Below, one piece after another: positions 57,590-64,000 of a stretch of DNA of 64,000 bases (position 1 is the first letter of the stretch; each line of letters begins with the position of its first letter). Origin of the DNA: Agromyces sp. Root81 (lineage in GTDB: Bacteria; Actinomycetota; Actinomycetes; Actinomycetales; Microbacteriaceae); NCBI RefSeq assembly GCF_001429165.1, contig NZ_LMIR01000002.1, positions 1,787,261-1,851,260 on the forward strand. Reading direction: 5' to 3'. Below the pieces are notes generated by a model. That model did no database searches and had not been told where the DNA came from. It saw only the letters and a program-made list of their open reading frames with translations. The translations under genes were made by a program, and so were the position numbers.

Positions 57590-58906
57590 GGTCTGTGCCG
57601 CGATCATCCGCTCGATCTCACCCGGGTCGACCGACTCGTCGGACGCATGGATGCGCGACTGCGCGGTATCCTCCGCGCCCCAGAGCACGATCGCCGATCC
57701 AGGCGCCACCTTCTGCAGCGACGCCACGAGCGGGATCGACGCTCCGCTGCCGATCGACTCGACCGGTGCGCCGTAGGCGGCTTCGAGGGCCTCCTCGGCG
57801 GCGACGATCGCCGGGTGCGAGGAGTCCACGGCGAACGGATGCCCCGTCTTCACCTTCTCGACCTCGACCTCGCAGTTCCACGGCCGCTGGGCGCGCAGGT
57901 GCGTCATGAGCGCGTCGAGCTGCGCGTCGGCGTCGGTACCCGGCACGATGCGCATCGAGAGCTTCGCGGTGACCGAGGGCAGCAGCACGTTGGACGCCTC
58001 GGTGGTGTTCGGCAGGTCCATGCCGAGCACCGTCACCGACGGCTTCGCCCAGATGCGGTCGGAGAGCGACCCGGTGCCGAGGAACTCGACGCCGGGCAGG
58101 ATGGCCGAGCCCTCGCGGTAGACGTCCTCCTCCATGTCGGCGCCGCTCCACTGCCCGCTGTCGACGCCGGGGATCACGGTGTCGCCGTGCTCGTCGTGGA
58201 GGCTGTCGAGGATGCGGATCATCGCCGTCATGGCGTCTGGGGCCGCGCCGCCGAACATGCCGGAGTGCACGGGGTTGGCGAGGGTCCGCACGGTGACCGT
58301 GCACGCGACATCCCCTCGCAGCGCGGTCGTGAGGCCGGGCCGGCCGACGCGCTGCGGGCCGATGTCGGCGATGACGTAGGCGTCGGCGGCGAAGAGCTCG
58401 GGGTTCGCCTCGACGAACGCCTCGAGGTGCGAGATCGTCTCCTCCTCGCCCTCGACGAGGATCTTCACGCGGCACGGCCGGTCGGGGCCGAGGAGCTTCA
58501 GGGTGCCGTAGTGGATGACGAGCCCCGACTTGTCGTCGGCGGCTCCGCGACCGTAGATGCGGCCGTCGTCCTTCGTCACGGGTTCGAACGGCTCGGTCGA
58601 CCAGCCTTGGCTCTCCGCCGCGGGCTGCACGTCGTAGTGGGCGTAGAGCAGCACGGTCGGCGACCCCTCTGGGCCGGGAAGATCCGCGTAGACGCACGGG
58701 TAGCCGTCGGGCACGTCGAGCAGCTTCACGCCCGATGCACCGGCGGCTTCGAAGAGTTCGACGACCGCCGCCCCCATGCGGTGCACGGGCTCGGGGTCGA
58801 ACCCCGGGAACGCGACGGACGGGATGCGCACGAGCGTCTCGAGGCGTTCGAGCACCTCGGGCATGAGCTGGGCGGCGGCGGACTTCGTGTCACCGGCGTC
58901 GGTCAT
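57551..58906 (-). CDS. M20-family dipeptidase
   Basis: 451 residues. Zinc and catalytic motifs: LLYAHYDVQPA (His ligand and Asp), GRGAADDKSGLV (bridging Asp), VEGEEETIS (catalytic Glu and ligand) and, near the end, AQSRIHASDESV (last His). The dimerisation (lid) domain lies between about residues 200 and 320. This arrangement matches M20 peptidases of the CNDP/dapE-like dipeptidase group that cleave dipeptides in the cytoplasm. Together with the Dcu-type carrier encoded just upstream on the same strand (78-base gap) it may handle aspartyl or other acidic peptides, which is inference. Confidence 0.9.
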   Translation of the reverse strand: MTDAGDTKSAAAQLMPEVLERLETLVRIPSVAFPGFDPEPVHRMGAAVVELFEAAGASGVKLLDVPDGYPCVYADLPGPEGSPTVLLYAHYDVQPAAESQGWSTEPFEPVTKDDGRIYGRGAADDKSGLVIHYGTLKLLGPDRPCRVKILVEGEEETISHLEAFVEANPELFAADAYVIADIGPQRVGRPGLTTALRGDVACTVTVRTLANPVHSGMFGGAAPDAMTAMIRILDSLHDEHGDTVIPGVDSGQWSGADMEEDVYREGSAILPGVEFLGTGSLSDRIWAKPSVTVLGMDLPNTTEASNVLLPSVTAKLSMRIVPGTDADAQLDALMTHLRAQRPWNCEVEVEKVKTGHPFAVDSSHPAIVAAEEALEAAYGAPVESIGSGASIPLVASLQKVAPGSAIVLWGAEDTAQSRIHASDESVDPGEIERMIAAQTLFIRGLAAAEQA

Positions 58907-58984
58907 GGGTTCCTCCTTGGCTGGATGATGGGGACGCGTTCGAGCCCCGAGTCGGGGCGTTCGGCCGTTGGACTCGGCCGGCGC

Positions 58985-60436
58985 TCACGCCGGGACGACG
59001 AGCTGGATCAGGAGGCCTGCCCCGACGACGGCGACCCACGACACGAGCATGGGGATCGTGAACGAGTGCCAGACGGGCACCTGGGTCAGCTTCGTCGACC
59101 CGGTGAGGTCGGTCTCGACGGCGGCGATCTGCGAGCCGTTGGCCGGGAAGAGCCAGACGCCGATGAGCGACGGCCACATCGCCGTGATGATGCCCGGGGC
59201 GAGACCGGCGGCGAGGGCGATCGGGATCATCGTGTTCGTCGTCGCCGACTGGCTCGTGGTGAGGCCGCAGACGATGAACAGCGCGACGGCCAGCAGGAGC
59301 GGGTTCGACTCGATCATCGCGCCGAGCGGTTCGATGATCGTCTCCTCATTGGCGGAGATGAAGGTGTCGGCCATCCAGGCGATGCCGAACAGCGCCACCG
59401 CGGCGACGAAGCCGGCCCGCAGCAGCGGCTGCTCCACCACCGACGACGGCTTCACCTTGCGCACCAGGATGATGACGAGCGCGACCGTGAACATCACCAT
59501 CTCGATGATCGTCGACATGCCGAGCGGCACGAGTTCGCCGGCCTCGTCGGGGAACGCCGGGCGGAGGCCAGGGAAGAGCCCGAGGAGCACGATCAGCAGG
59601 GTGCCGGTGACGAAGATCCACGCGGCGGTCGCGCCGCCCGGCGGCACCGGGTGCTCGATGCGTGCGGGCGGCATGTCTGCCGCCGCGACATCCGAGCCGC
59701 CGGTCGCCGTGGCAGTGGCGGTGGCGGTTCCGCCCGCCGTCACCGGTGCCCCGCCGACCTTGGCCTCGTAGCGGGCCTTCAGCGCGGCCGGCACCTCGAC
59801 GGTGCCGTCGGCGACGCGCTTCAGGAACACCGGGTCGTCGAGCAGGTCCTTGCCGACGCGCTGCTGCACGAGGGAGGTGGCGATGCAGGCGATGAGCGCC
59901 GCCGGCACCGTGATGAGGAGGATCTGCGGCAGCCCGTAGCCGGTTCCGTCCATGAGCACGAGGTAGGCCGCCATCGCCGCCGAAACCGGACTCGCCGTGA
60001 TGCCGAGGCCCGAGGTGACGGTGGACGCCGCGAGCGCCCGCTCGGGACGCTGCCCGTTGCGGTACGCGGTCTCGTAGATCACCGGGATGAGGGCGAAGAA
60101 GATGTTCGAGGTGCCGGAGAGCACCGTGAACACGAACGCCACGATCGGGGCGACGTAGGTGAGCCGCTTCGGATTGCGCTGGATGATCTTCGACGCGATC
60201 GACACGAGGTAGTCGATGCCGCCGGCCGCCTGCATCGCCGACGACGCCGTGATCACCGCGATGATGATGAAGAACGCGTCGATCGGGATGGCGCCCGGCG
60301 GGAGCTGGAAGACGAACACGAGGATCACCGTGCCGACGACGCCCCAGAGGCCCAGGCCGATGCCGCCGGTCCGGACGCCGAGCACGATCGCGCCGATGAC
60401 GATGCAGGCTTGCAGGATGACGAGCACGATGTCCAT
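58985..60436 (-). CDS. Anaerobic C4-dicarboxylate transporter-like protein (DcuA/DcuB family)
   Basis: 483 residues with about 10-12 membrane helices. Conserved Dcu blocks are visible: GGIGLGLWGVVGTVILVFVF, QAAGGIDYLV, ASPVSAAMAAYLVLMDGTGY, TTSQSATTNTMIPIALAAGL and WLFPANGSQIAAVETDLTGST. A hydrophilic, Ala/Thr-rich loop at about 225-275 is longer than in E. coli DcuB. The family exchanges aspartate, fumarate, malate and succinate. The ATG at 60436 has a GGGGGAAA ribosome-binding site. Probably co-transcribed with the dipeptidase gene. Confidence 0.9.
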   Translation of the reverse strand: MDIVLVILQACIVIGAIVLGVRTGGIGLGLWGVVGTVILVFVFQLPPGAIPIDAFFIIIAVITASSAMQAAGGIDYLVSIASKIIQRNPKRLTYVAPIVAFVFTVLSGTSNIFFALIPVIYETAYRNGQRPERALAASTVTSGLGITASPVSAAMAAYLVLMDGTGYGLPQILLITVPAALIACIATSLVQQRVGKDLLDDPVFLKRVADGTVEVPAALKARYEAKVGGAPVTAGGTATATATATGGSDVAAADMPPARIEHPVPPGGATAAWIFVTGTLLIVLLGLFPGLRPAFPDEAGELVPLGMSTIIEMVMFTVALVIILVRKVKPSSVVEQPLLRAGFVAAVALFGIAWMADTFISANEETIIEPLGAMIESNPLLLAVALFIVCGLTTSQSATTNTMIPIALAAGLAPGIITAMWPSLIGVWLFPANGSQIAAVETDLTGSTKLTQVPVWHSFTIPMLVSWVAVVGAGLLIQLVVPA

Positions 60437-60544
60437 GATTTCCCCCCGGGGACCCAGACCCACTGTCTGAGCTGAGAGTAACGCCGTGGAGAGCCGTGCG
60501 TCTATACCGAGTTTCGCCGCGGGATTCCGCGGCTCACGAGGGCG

Positions 60545-60988
60545 CTAGGCCTGGTTGAGTTCCGGGCGCAGGCGATTGCAGAGATCGGCGAGCGTGTGGA
60601 GCTCCTCATCGGAGAGGGAGTCGCCGAACTGCCGGTTGATCGCGTCCATGTGGGTCATCGCGACGCGACGGAAGAGGTCGAACCCCTCGTCGGTGATCGC
60701 GACGATCGTGCCGCGTCCGTCGTGCGGATCGTGCAGCTTCGCGACGAGGCCGCGCGAGGTGAGCCGATCGACCAGCCGGCTCACGCTCGGCTGGGTGATG
60801 AGCACGTTGCGGTTGAGGTCTTTGAGGCGCAGGCGCCGACCCGGGGCGCGCGTGATGTTGAACAACACGTCGTACTCGTTGAGCGAGATGACGTCGCTCG
60901 GGAACTCGGCCGCGAGCGCGCGCATGATCGTGACTTGCGCACGGAACAGCGATTCCCATGCGGCGACGGTGATCGCGCGATCTGCCAT
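60545..60988 (-). CDS. MarR-family transcriptional regulator
   Basis: 147 residues. The winged helix (about 35-110) contains LRLKDLNRNVLITQPSVSRLVDRLTSRGLV and a wing HDPHDGRGTIVAITDEG. Helices at both ends form the dimer interface. GAAGGGAA lies six bases before the ATG. It is encoded upstream of the Dcu-type carrier and dipeptidase on the same strand with a gap of about 110 bases, so it may regulate them, but no operator was identified with confidence. Confidence 0.85.
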   Translation of the reverse strand: MADRAITVAAWESLFRAQVTIMRALAAEFPSDVISLNEYDVLFNITRAPGRRLRLKDLNRNVLITQPSVSRLVDRLTSRGLVAKLHDPHDGRGTIVAITDEGFDLFRRVAMTHMDAINRQFGDSLSDEELHTLADLCNRLRPELNQA

Positions 60989-61055
60989 GCGGTTCCCTTC
61001 GACGTGTGGACTCATCCCACAATAGGGAACTGCGGCAGGATTCGGTGGGGGGCCG

Positions 61056-61159
61056 GGAGGAATCGGTTGAGGGCCGGTCGGAGAGGCTGACGGCGCTGGG
61101 CGCTGCCCCTCGAGCGTCACGGGGAGGAATCGGTTGAGGGCCGGTCGTAGAGGCTGACG
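61056..61159. repeat. 37-base direct repeat (two copies)
   Basis: Copies at 61056-61092 and 61123-61159 begin GGAGGAATCGGTTGAGGGCC and differ at a single base (G versus T at position 25). They are 67 bases apart in the gap between two minus-strand regulator genes. Confidence 0.8.
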
Positions 61160-61169
61160 ACCGGCCCTC
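61136..61169 (-). terminator. Hairpin overlapping the second direct-repeat copy
   Basis: GAGGGCCGGTCG (61136-61147) and CGACCGGCCCTC (61158-61169) form a perfect 12-base stem with a 10-base loop. It lies downstream of the winged-helix gene (stop at 61300). Only the second repeat copy has the pairing arm. Confidence 0.65.
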
Positions 61170-61299
61170 TCCCTTGCACCAAGAGTGTCCTGCAATCACA
61201 TTCCGCGCCGTCTGCCACAGCAAACAGGCGGCGCACTTCCGAATATATAACGGATCGGTAACAGGCGCTAGTTATCGTTCCGTTATTTTTCGAGCGGCT

Positions 61300-62103
61300 T
61301 CAGTACAGGTCAGGGGAGGGCGTCGACGCCTGGCGGATCGAGACATCCGCGTGACGGTCGAAGCGGTAGCCGACGCCGCGCACGGTGCGCACGATGTCCT
61401 GGTAGTGGGCGAGCTTCGAGCGCAGGCGACGCACGTGCACGTCGATCGTGCGCTCGCTCGGCGCCTCGTCGTCGGCATCCCACAGGTTGTCGATGAGCTC
61501 GTGGCGGTCGATCGTGCGGCCCTCGCGCAGCACGAGGTATTGCAGCAGCTCGAACTCCTTGTACGTGAGGCCGGCAGGCTCGCCGTCGAGCAGCACGCGC
61601 TTGCGGGAGATGTCGATGATCACGCCGTTGGGGTGACGGTCGGCGTCGTCGCGGGTGCCGTTGCCCTCGCGCTGCTTCGCGAGCGCCGAGGGGTCCTGCA
61701 GGGCGAGTCGCACGACGTCGACGTCGCGGCCGCCGGCGCCTTCGGGGGCGAGGGCCACGGCGGCGTACGTCTCGGCAGAGGGGGAGACCTCGGCGGTGAG
61801 CGTGCGGAGCGCCTCGACGATGCGGTGCAGGGTCGTGCCGTCGGCGAGGGCCTTGGCCTCGTCGATGCCGACGTAGAGCACGAAGCCGCGCGCCTCGGTG
61901 CCTTCCGGTACGGCGCGGACTCGAGGAGCGGGAGCGGCGGTCGCGGCCTCCGCCGCCGGGGCGGTGTGTACGGCCGCGGGGACGGAGCGGAGCGGGGCCG
62001 AGCGGAGCGGAGCGGCCGGCGACACGTGCGACTGGGCGGGCAGCGACGGGGCGATGCGGGCCTGGACGGTGCGGACGGGAGCGGGTGCGAATGCGAGAGA
62101 CAT
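61300..62103 (-). CDS. Winged-helix transcriptional regulator (OmpR/PhoB-type DNA-binding domain, no receiver)
   Basis: 267 residues. Residues 1-70 are low-complexity Ala/Pro/Arg (with repeats of RSAPL), and 70-135 form a small alpha/beta unit (RGFVLYVGIDEAKALADGTTLHRIVEALRTL). Residues about 165-255 are a classic Trans_reg_C winged helix: GLTYKEFELLQYLVLREGRTIDRHELIDNLW, RTIDVHVRRLRSKL and VRTVRGVGYRFD. There is no phosphorylatable receiver domain, so it is not an ordinary response regulator. An AAGGAT ribosome-binding site precedes the ATG. Targets unknown. Confidence 0.82.
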   Translation of the reverse strand: MSLAFAPAPVRTVQARIAPSLPAQSHVSPAAPLRSAPLRSVPAAVHTAPAAEAATAAPAPRVRAVPEGTEARGFVLYVGIDEAKALADGTTLHRIVEALRTLTAEVSPSAETYAAVALAPEGAGGRDVDVVRLALQDPSALAKQREGNGTRDDADRHPNGVIIDISRKRVLLDGEPAGLTYKEFELLQYLVLREGRTIDRHELIDNLWDADDEAPSERTIDVHVRRLRSKLAHYQDIVRTVRGVGYRFDRHADVSIRQASTPSPDLY

Positions 62104-62603
62104 GACGGAGGATCCTTGCGTGAAGGGTGCAGCGACGGACCCCTGATGGCGGGGTCGGAGCGAATGGCCGTGCGGCCGGGCGAACCCTCGAGATACGGCG
62201 GGTTCAGAGGAGTCGGCGTCGATCTGGATGCGGATCGGCTGCGGAACTCGGCGGTCGGGTCGCGGTCAGCGGCACATTCGACAACACATGGGTGCACGCG
62301 CCGGCATCATCATGCCGGTCGTCCTGAGAGCGCCGAGGGCGGTCAGGTTGCGTGCGGTGTCAGTCATGAGCGTCAGTCAAACCGATGACCGAGCATGTGT
62401 CAATTCGTGACGATCTCTGACCGGGGTGTTTGTCGCACGCGGTGCGCGTTGCTGCGAGGCATCCGGCAGGATCAGTCAGCCCGTCGAGATGCGTGCAAGA
62501 TTCTGCGATTGATTCGCAGATCAAGAAATCTTCCGCGTCGGATTCTCGCCCCGGCGTGTCGGGGCTCGAAGATCCTTCGGCGAGGGAGGCGGCGGGTGGG
62601 TGC
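62104..62603. other. Long intergenic region with an isolated palindrome
   Basis: 500 bases between the winged-helix gene and upp, both on the minus strand. No frame looks like a protein. A/T content rises towards 62380-62530. The perfect palindrome TCTGCGATTGATTCGCAGA (62502-62520) and repeated GTCAGTCA/GTCAATTCGTGAC-like words lie here. It probably contains the promoter and operators of the regulator gene and the upp terminator; I cannot place them firmly. Confidence 0.5.
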
Positions 62604-63239
62604 TTATACCGTGCCGTACAGGCGGTCGCCCGCGTCGCCGAGGCCGGGCACGATGTAGCCCAGCTCGTTGAGGCGCTCGTCGACGGCGCCGAGCACGACG
62701 GTGACCTCGCCACGGCCCTCCATGGCCTGCTCGACCGCCGCGAGCCCCTCGGGCGCGGCGAGGATGCAGATCGCGGTGACATCCGTCGCCCCGCGCTTCA
62801 GCAGGAACTCGATCGCGGCGATGAGCGAGCCGCCCGTGGCGAGCATCGGGTCGAGCACGAAGCACTGGCGGTCGCTGAGGTCGTCGGGCAGGCGCTCGGC
62901 GTACGTCGTGGGCTCGAGCGTCTCTTCATTGCGCGCCATGCCGAGAAAGCCGACCTCGGCGGTCGGCAGGAGCTTCGTCATGCCCTCGAGCATGCCGAGT
63001 CCTGCCCGGAGGATCGGCACGATGAGCGGCTTCGGTTCGGCGATGCGCACGCCAGTGGTGGGGGCGACCGGGGTCACGATGTCGACCGGCTCGACCCGCA
63101 CGCCGCGCGTGCCCTCGTAGGCGAGCAACGTCATCAGCTCTTCGACGAGTGACCGGAACACGGGCGACGGGGTGGTCACGTCGCGGAGCACCGTCAGCTT
63201 GTGGGTGATGAGCGGGTGGTCGGCAACGTGGACTCGCAT
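62604..63239 (-). CDS. upp: Uracil phosphoribosyltransferase
   Basis: 211 residues, the standard length. [19 protein letters not shown] is the family N-terminus. [14 protein letters not shown] and [22 protein letters not shown] form the PRPP-binding loop, and [16 protein letters not shown] is the uracil-binding C-terminal signature. It salvages uracil to UMP using PRPP in the cytoplasm. The ATG has a leaderless TAGACT box seven bases upstream. It is divergent from tadA. Confidence 0.97.
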   Translation of the reverse strand: MRVHVADHPLITHKLTVLRDVTTPSPVFRSLVEELMTLLAYEGTRGVRVEPVDIVTPVAPTTGVRIAEPKPLIVPILRAGLGMLEGMTKLLPTAEVGFLGMARNEETLEPTTYAERLPDDLSDRQCFVLDPMLATGGSLIAAIEFLLKRGATDVTAICILAAPEGLAAVEQAMEGRGEVTVVLGAVDERLNELGYIVPGLGDAGDRLYGTV

Positions 63240-63246
63240 AGGCTCG

Positions 63247-63252
63247 AGTCTA
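63247..63252 (-). promoter_or_regulatory. -10 box of leaderless upp promoter
   Basis: TAGACT on the minus strand, 7 bases before the ATG at 63239. Confidence 0.55.
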
Positions 63253-63283
63253 GTTCGCAGGGCCGTCGAGCGGAGGGAGTGTC

Positions 63284-63751
63284 GTGGAGCTGCCGCAGCA
63301 CCGGGAGTGGATGCGCCTCGCGCTCGCCGAGGCCGCCCAGGCGCCCGCGACGCGCGACGTGCCGGTCGGCGCGATCGTCGTCGACGCCGCCGGCGAGGTC
63401 ATCGCCGCCCGTCGCAACGAACGCGAGCTGCACGGCGACCCGACCGCCCACGCCGAGCTCCTGGCGCTCCGCTCGGCCGCCGAGGTCACCGGCGACTGGC
63501 GGCTCACCGACTGCACCCTCGTCGTCACGCTCGAGCCGTGCGTCATGTGCGCGGGGGCGATCCTCGCGGCGCGCATCCCGACGGTCGTGTTCGGCGCCTG
63601 GGACGAGAAGGCGGGGGCTGCCGGCTCCCTCTACGACGTGCTCCGCGATCGGCGGCTGAACCACCGGGTCGAGGTGTTCGCGGGCGTCGAGGCGGATGCC
63701 GCGGCGCGACTGCTGCTCGACTTCTTCGAGGATCCGCTCAGACGCTCGTGA
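63284..63751 (+). CDS. tadA: tRNA-specific adenosine deaminase
   Basis: 155 residues. [15 protein letters not shown] contains the HAE motif (zinc His and proton-shuttle Glu), and [11 protein letters not shown] provides PCxxC, the two Cys zinc ligands. Family length and the [25 protein letters not shown] segment are typical of TadA, which makes inosine at position 34 of tRNA-Arg(ACG). That tRNA gene is at 55185 in this window. The GTG at 63284 has GGAGGG five to six bases upstream. The 3' end overlaps the convergent TetR-like gene by 14 bases. Confidence 0.95.
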   Translation: MELPQHREWMRLALAEAAQAPATRDVPVGAIVVDAAGEVIAARRNERELHGDPTAHAELLALRSAAEVTGDWRLTDCTLVVTLEPCVMCAGAILAARIPTVVFGAWDEKAGAAGSLYDVLRDRRLNHRVEVFAGVEADAAARLLLDFFEDPLRRS

Positions 63752-64000
63752 GGCCCGCCGAGAGGCGCCGGAAGTTCTGCACGGCGCGCTCGGCCGGTGA
63801 TCCCGGCCCGAGTTCGGGGTCGTCCGTCTCCGCCCACGCCTCGAGTGCGATCCGGATCGCGTCGGTGGCTGCTGCGGCCACGAGCCGTGCCGTCAGCTCG
63901 TCGACCGACGGCCCGCCGAGTTCGAGGATGATGCCCCGAAGCTTCGCCTCGGATTCGCGGTTGACCCGGTACCAGACGTTCATGAGCGCGGGGTCGTCGG
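63738..64000 (-). CDS. C-terminal part of a probable TetR-family regulator (runs off right edge)
   Basis: About 87 residues are visible, ending [17 protein letters not shown]. The frame continues past an internal ATG (63983) to the edge, with DDPALMNVWYRVNRESEAKLRG and TARLVAAAATDAIRIALEAWAETD, which look like the helical ligand-binding C-terminus of AcrR/TetR-type repressors. The DNA-binding domain is outside the window, so the call rests on the tail alone. Confidence 0.6.
   Translation of the reverse strand, partial: DDPALMNVWYRVNRESEAKLRGIILELGGPSVDELTARLVAAAATDAIRIALEAWAETDDPELGPGSPAERAVQNFRRLSAGLTSV

Noticed and set aside
57647..60475. A 942-codon plus-strand open frame opposite the dipeptidase and Dcu-type genes
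   Set aside because: Its translation is Arg/Asp/Gly/His-rich low complexity with no domain, as expected for the antisense of GC-rich coding DNA; the minus-strand genes have clear motifs.
1..64000. CRISPR array, prophage or insertion sequence with transposase
   Set aside because: No regularly spaced direct repeats, no phage structural genes and no transposase-like protein were seen on either strand.

Overview
The window is 64 kb of very GC-rich DNA with long leaderless-style genes. It fits the chromosome of a high-GC Actinomycetota, most likely a Microbacteriaceae (Agromyces/Microbacterium-like). The reasons are the strong G/C third-position bias, the many GGATGCC/GCATCC words, paired LCP cell-wall ligases, a Ku/LigD end-joining pair, GTG starts, and -10 boxes of the TANNNT type set 6-7 bases in front of start codons. 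The genus is an inference. No rRNA, CRISPR array, prophage, integrase or transposase gene was seen.

Layout. 1-5.2 kb: cytochrome P450 (cut by the left edge), alpha/beta hydrolase, small membrane proteins, histidine phosphatase, lipoate ligase, and an orphan DNA methyltransferase. 5.3-11.2 kb: a minus-strand beta-glucoside module (binding protein, two permeases, GH1 beta-glucosidase, LacI regulator) whose promoter is flanked by two GAGAGCGCTCTC palindromes, laid out like the ceb cellobiose loci of other actinobacteria. 11.3-28.4 kb: mostly housekeeping and envelope genes (VanY-type carboxypeptidase, MFS pump, YtrA-type GntR + DUF1648 operon, secreted amidase, phosphoglucomutase, DUF445, pheA, a three-gene membrane operon, diacylglycerol-kinase-like, serS, HAD phosphatase, two LCP ligases) and two tRNA-Ser genes. 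28.5-47.9 kb: an accessory carbohydrate region: SDR/MarR pair; a ROK-controlled ABC importer with GH35 beta-galactosidase; a FadR-type regulator divergent from an enolase-superfamily enzyme; a LacI-controlled ABC importer with a Gfo/Idh/MocA oxidoreductase; and a 1281-residue secreted multimodular protein whose core resembles alpha-L-fucosidases (GH29). 48-55.3 kb: lipoprotein, ku/ligD, SDR, small proteins including two paralogues of an unnamed family, YjbR-like protein, tRNA-Arg(ACG). 55.5-64 kb: DUF998-like protein, GNAT, M20 dipeptidase, Dcu-type carrier, MarR, receiver-less winged-helix regulator, upp, tadA, TetR-like fragment.

The sugar modules share one logic: a local regulator, a palindrome close to the mapped promoter, one binding protein, two permeases and an intracellular or secreted hydrolase. 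A dispersed inverted-repeat element (left arm TGGGTTGAGGAGGCGCGCC...) occurs four times, once inside the coding sequence of ligD, where it encodes the linker between two enzyme domains. That, the widespread leaderless starts, and the divergent GH29-like secreted protein with its own importer are the observations most worth following up.
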